64,000 nt of DNA from Allobosea sp. Tri-44 (lineage in GTDB: Bacteria; Pseudomonadota; Alphaproteobacteria; Rhizobiales; Beijerinckiaceae). The translations under genes and the position numbers were made by a program. A model generated the notes under the pieces. The model was not told where the DNA came from. It did no database searches and saw only the letters and a list, made by a program, of their open reading frames with translations. Of the stretch, positions 61,549-64,000 are shown in pieces; positions within the stretch are counted from its first letter, which is position 1, and every line of letters begins with the position of its first letter. The stretch is from assembly GCF_004123845.1 (NCBI RefSeq), contig NZ_NBDP01000019.1:520398-584397 (forward strand). Direction: 5' to 3'.

Positions 61549-62079
61549 TCACGCCGCCACCCTGACCTTCGCCACCGTCAGGCGCGGCCGCCCGCCCGCC
61601 AATTCCTCGCGCAGCACCAGGCGCTCGTCAGGCGCGATCGTGCCGAGCGGGACGTCATGCGTCGGCAATACGGCGGTCGCGGACTTGTTGAGGAAGACGA
61701 TCACCGGGCGGTTGCCGGCGGCGGCCCAGCGACGCAGCTGGGTGAGATAGGGCTCCTTGCGCCAGGCCTGCGGTGCGCCGGGATCAAGCTGGACGAACAG
61801 CCAGCTGGTCGCCGGGTCCATGGTCAGGACGAAGCGCGCCTTGTCCGGCTTCCACTCGGGCCCGAGGAAGCTTTGCGTCATCCAGAGGCAGAAGAAGGCA
61901 CGGCAGTGGTCGGGGCGGGTCGCATGGATGCCGCAGCCCCGGCCCGGCAGGCAGTGCCTGCACCAGGTCCCGGCGACGCTCTCGACTGCAGGTACGTCAT
62001 AGACCTTGCAGCACAGCGTGCAACTGCCGCAATCGCGGCCGGGCGCCGGCTGGTTCGCCATGCTGGCGGGATCGATCAT
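61549..62079 (-). CDS. YkgJ-type cysteine-cluster protein
   Basis: 176 residues from ATG 62079 (another in-frame ATG at 62061). The N-terminal part carries closely spaced cysteines: CGSCTLCCKVYDVP, then WCRHCLPGRGCGIHATRPDHCRAFFC. The pattern matches the zinc/iron-chelating CxxCxxCC type family. The remaining part (FVLTMDPATSWLFVQLDPGA) is a beta-rich domain. The metal and function are not established. It precedes the VOC gene with an overlap or short gap, so the two are probably one transcript. Confidence 0.85.
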   Translation of the reverse strand: MIDPASMANQPAPGRDCGSCTLCCKVYDVPAVESVAGTWCRHCLPGRGCGIHATRPDHCRAFFCLWMTQSFLGPEWKPDKARFVLTMDPATSWLFVQLDPGAPQAWRKEPYLTQLRRWAAAGNRPVIVFLNKSATAVLPTHDVPLGTIAPDERLVLREELAGGRPRLTVAKVRVAA

Positions 62080-62174
62080 GCTGGTCCCCGTGAAAAGGCG
62101 CGGCACCATGCGCATCCGATGCGCGGCTGACAAGCCATGATTGGAATCGTTCCAGGCGCAATGTGCTTCACCAC

Positions 62175-62291
62175 CCCTCATCCTTAGGAGGCCGCGTAAG
62201 TGGCCGTCTCGAAGGATCGTTCAGGAAGCTCCGGAACCAGCTGGAACATCCTTCGCGACGCGATCCTGCGGATCGCTCCTCAGGATGAGGG
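62175..62291. repeat. Interspersed palindromic element with inverted ends
   Basis: CCCTCATCCTTAGGAG at the left end is the inverse of CTCCTCAGGATGAGGG at the right, apart from one base. In between are CTCGAAGGATCG and CATCCTTCGCGACG-type internal repeats. I recall such CCTCATCCT-type elements as dispersed non-coding repeats in Rhizobiales. The 360-nt spacer 62080-62439 holds this element and the aminotransferase promoter region but no gene. Confidence 0.65.
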
Positions 62292-62439
62292 CTCGGGTTT
62301 GACGCCACCTCAAGATTCCGACGAGCCCGGCCCGTCCCGCGCCAGACTCTGCCCCGATCTGCAGGAAAATCGCTCAGCGCTTGCGCCGATCGCGGTCTAT
62401 GCTCGCATAAACAACGCGTAAAGAAGCAGGAGCCGGGAC

Positions 62440-63822
62440 ATGCTGACCAACCTCGCCGTCCGCGATATCGAGACGCTCGTCCACCCCTATACCAACCTGG
62501 CGACGCATCGCGAAGTCGGCCCGCTGGTGCTGGAGCGCGGCAAGGGGGTCTTCGTCTACGACACGACCGGCAAGGATTATATCGAGGGCATGGCCGGGCT
62601 CTGGTGCACCTCGCTCGGCTATTCCAACCAGGAGCTGGCCGAGGTCGCCTATGAGCAGCTGAAGAAGCTGCCCTTCACCCATCTCTTCTCCGGCCGCAGC
62701 CATGATCCGGCGATCGAGCTGGCCGAGAAGCTGAAGGAGATCGCGCCGGTGCCGATCTCCAAGGTGTTCTACGGCGCCTCCGGCTCGGATGCGAACGACA
62801 CCCAGGTCAAGCTGGTCTGGTACATGAACAATGCGCTCGGCCGCCCGAAGAAAAAGAAGATCATCTCGCGGCTGAAGGGTTATCACGGTGTCACCGTCGC
62901 CTCGGCCTCGCTGACCGGCCTGCCGGCCAACCACACCGATTTCGACCTGCCGCTTCCCGGCATTCTGCACACCTCCTGCCCGCACCATTATCGCTTTGCG
63001 CAACCCGGCGAGAGCGAGCTCGACTTCTCGGCGCGCCTTGCCGCCGAGCTGGACGAGATGATCCAGCGCGAGGGGCCGGACACCGTCGCCGCCTTCATCG
63101 CCGAGCCCGTGATGGGCGCCGGCGGCGCGGTGACCCCGCCGGAGGGCTATTTCGAGGCGATCAACGCCGTCCTCGCCAAATACGACGTGCTGTTCATCGC
63201 CGACGAGGTCATCACCGGCTTCGGCCGCACCGGCGAGATGTTCGGTACGACGACCTACAAGATGAAGGCCGACACGCTGTCCTGCGCCAAGGCGCTGACC
63301 TCGGCCTATTTCCCGCTCAGCGCCGTGCTGATCAACGAGCCGGTCTACGAGGTGCTCGTCGACCAGAGCAAGAAGATCGGCACCTTCGGCCACGGCAACA
63401 CCTATGCCGGCCATCCGGTCGGCTGCGCGGTCGCGGTCAAGACGCTGGAGATCTACCAGCGCGACAAGATCATCGAGCATGTCCGCAAGGTCGCGCCGAA
63501 GTTCCTGCAGCGCCTGGCCAGGCTCGCCGAGCACCCGCTGATCGGCGAAGCCCGCGGCGTCGGCCTGATCGGCGGCATCGAGTTCGTCAAGGACAAGGCG
63601 AGCAAGGCGCAGTTCGAGGCCAAGAAGGGCGTCGCCCTGAAGTCGACCAGCTTCGCCCAGGAGGAAGGCCTGATCCTGCGGGCGCTGGGCGGCGACCGCG
63701 TCGCCTTCTGCCCGCCGCTGGTGATCACCGAGGCCGAGATCGACGAGCTCTTCGAACGCTACGAGCGGGCGCTGGGCAAGACGCTCGACTGGGTCAAGGC
63801 GGAAGGCCTGCTGGCGGGCTGA
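62440..63822 (+). CDS. Class III aminotransferase (omega-transaminase-like)
   Basis: 460 residues, full length for fold-type I class III PLP enzymes. Motifs: YGASGSDANDTQVK (phosphate-binding), GYHGVTVASASLTG, AFIAEPVMGAGG, the cofactor Asp255 in LFIADEVITGFGRTGE and the PLP lysine Lys284 in DTLSCAKALTSAY. The N-terminus (VRDIETLVHPYTNL) fits omega-amino acid:pyruvate or polyamine transaminases. It probably moves an amino group between an amine and a keto acid. It stands alone, with a perfect terminator-like hairpin after it. Confidence 0.92.
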   Translation: MLTNLAVRDIETLVHPYTNLATHREVGPLVLERGKGVFVYDTTGKDYIEGMAGLWCTSLGYSNQELAEVAYEQLKKLPFTHLFSGRSHDPAIELAEKLKEIAPVPISKVFYGASGSDANDTQVKLVWYMNNALGRPKKKKIISRLKGYHGVTVASASLTGLPANHTDFDLPLPGILHTSCPHHYRFAQPGESELDFSARLAAELDEMIQREGPDTVAAFIAEPVMGAGGAVTPPEGYFEAINAVLAKYDVLFIADEVITGFGRTGEMFGTTTYKMKADTLSCAKALTSAYFPLSAVLINEPVYEVLVDQSKKIGTFGHGNTYAGHPVGCAVAVKTLEIYQRDKIIEHVRKVAPKFLQRLARLAEHPLIGEARGVGLIGGIEFVKDKASKAQFEAKKGVALKSTSFAQEEGLILRALGGDRVAFCPPLVITEAEIDELFERYERALGKTLDWVKAEGLLAG

Positions 63823-63848
63823 TCCGGGTTCTTATCTTGCCGCGGGAT

Positions 63849-63872
63849 CCCCTCTCCCGGATGGGAGAGGGG
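63849..63872 (+). terminator. Terminator-like hairpin after the aminotransferase gene
   Basis: CCCCTCTCCC and GGGAGAGGGG form a perfect 10-bp stem with a GGAT loop, 26 nt after the stop. There is no U-run. A shorter relative occurs at 50251-50271, so it may be a dispersed palindrome used as an end signal. Confidence 0.55.
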
Positions 63873-63897
63873 TAGGGGTGAGCGACTGTCTTGGTGG

Positions 63898-64000
63898 TCA
63901 AGCGTCTTGTTCGCGCCATGGTTGTTGGTCCCGGATGACGGCATTGAGGATCGTGACGAGTTTTCGGGCCGTCGCGATGATGGCGACGAGCTTTGGCTTT
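63898..64000 (-). mobile_element. 3' end of an IS110-type transposase gene
   Basis: The minus strand from the window edge encodes KAKALVAIIATARKLVT, then ILNAVIRDQQPWREQDA and a stop at 63898. This resembles the C-terminus of IS110-family transposases (a VARKLLTILNAxLRD-type end). Only 34 codons are visible, so neither family details nor intactness can be confirmed. Confidence 0.6.

Noticed and set aside
62374..63534. Minus-strand open frame opposite the aminotransferase
   Set aside because: Shadow of a clear PLP enzyme.

Overview
The window looks like a chromosome segment of an alphaproteobacterium of the order Hyphomicrobiales (Rhizobiales). The base composition is GC-rich. The gene families (DUF1488, a RepB-like ParB pair, FadR-type GntR, AI-2E permease, Omp25-like barrel) and the intergenic palindromic repeats point to that order, possibly a Bosea-like or Methylobacterium-like genus. 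The genus is a guess from recollection and was not searched.

Layout. 1-744: the 5' part of a type I secretion ABC transporter, leaving the window on the left. 745-2085: a long intergenic stretch with an AT-rich core. 2086-10686: a carbohydrate cluster (phosphomannose isomerase, GT4 glycosyltransferase, GH130-type protein, small uncharacterised proteins, GH13 alpha-glucosidase, second GT4). 11006-12155: four small genes, including a DUF1488 protein. 12373-12780: a decayed XRE regulator. 12909-12985: tRNA-Arg(CCG).

12946-33263 is a 20.3-kb genomic island between perfect 65-bp direct repeats. Each repeat contains the 5' half of tRNA-Arg(CCG), from the anticodon loop outward, plus 25 bp upstream of the tRNA. 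A third, diverged copy of this core lies inside the island at 26511-26551, beside the only tyrosine integrase, so the island looks like two elements stacked at one tRNA. The left part carries a complete type I restriction-modification operon (hsdR-hsdM-hsdS) coupled to an uncharacterised protein with a nuclease-like motif. It also carries a frameshifted McrA-like HNH endonuclease, a serine resolvase with a res-like site, several orphan genes, and a pair of 100-bp structured repeats whose sequence changes largely preserve base pairing. The right part carries a PrrC/RloC-like ATPase and a large serine recombinase-ParB-RepB-like operon with a divergent small HTH-like protein. The island is therefore rich in DNA-mobility and putative anti-phage functions.

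33365-64000 returns to core-type genes. They are: an RND efflux pump and adaptor; a vitamin B12 uptake operon (cobalamin riboswitch, btuB, btuF, btuC, btuD and an uncharacterised last gene); a GntR regulator divergent from an unusual AI-2E permease fused to C-terminal sensor-like domains; a porin-like barrel; a Nudix protein; a DUF3616 protein; an HxlR regulator divergent from SDR and MDR oxidoreductases; an acyl-CoA ligase divergent from a MarR-patatin pair followed by an amidase; a GAF histidine kinase; a P1 peptidase; VOC and YkgJ-type proteins; a class III aminotransferase; and the 3' end of an IS110-type transposase at the right edge.

All function calls rest on reading motifs and gene order by eye. 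No database search, structure prediction or RNA covariance model was run.
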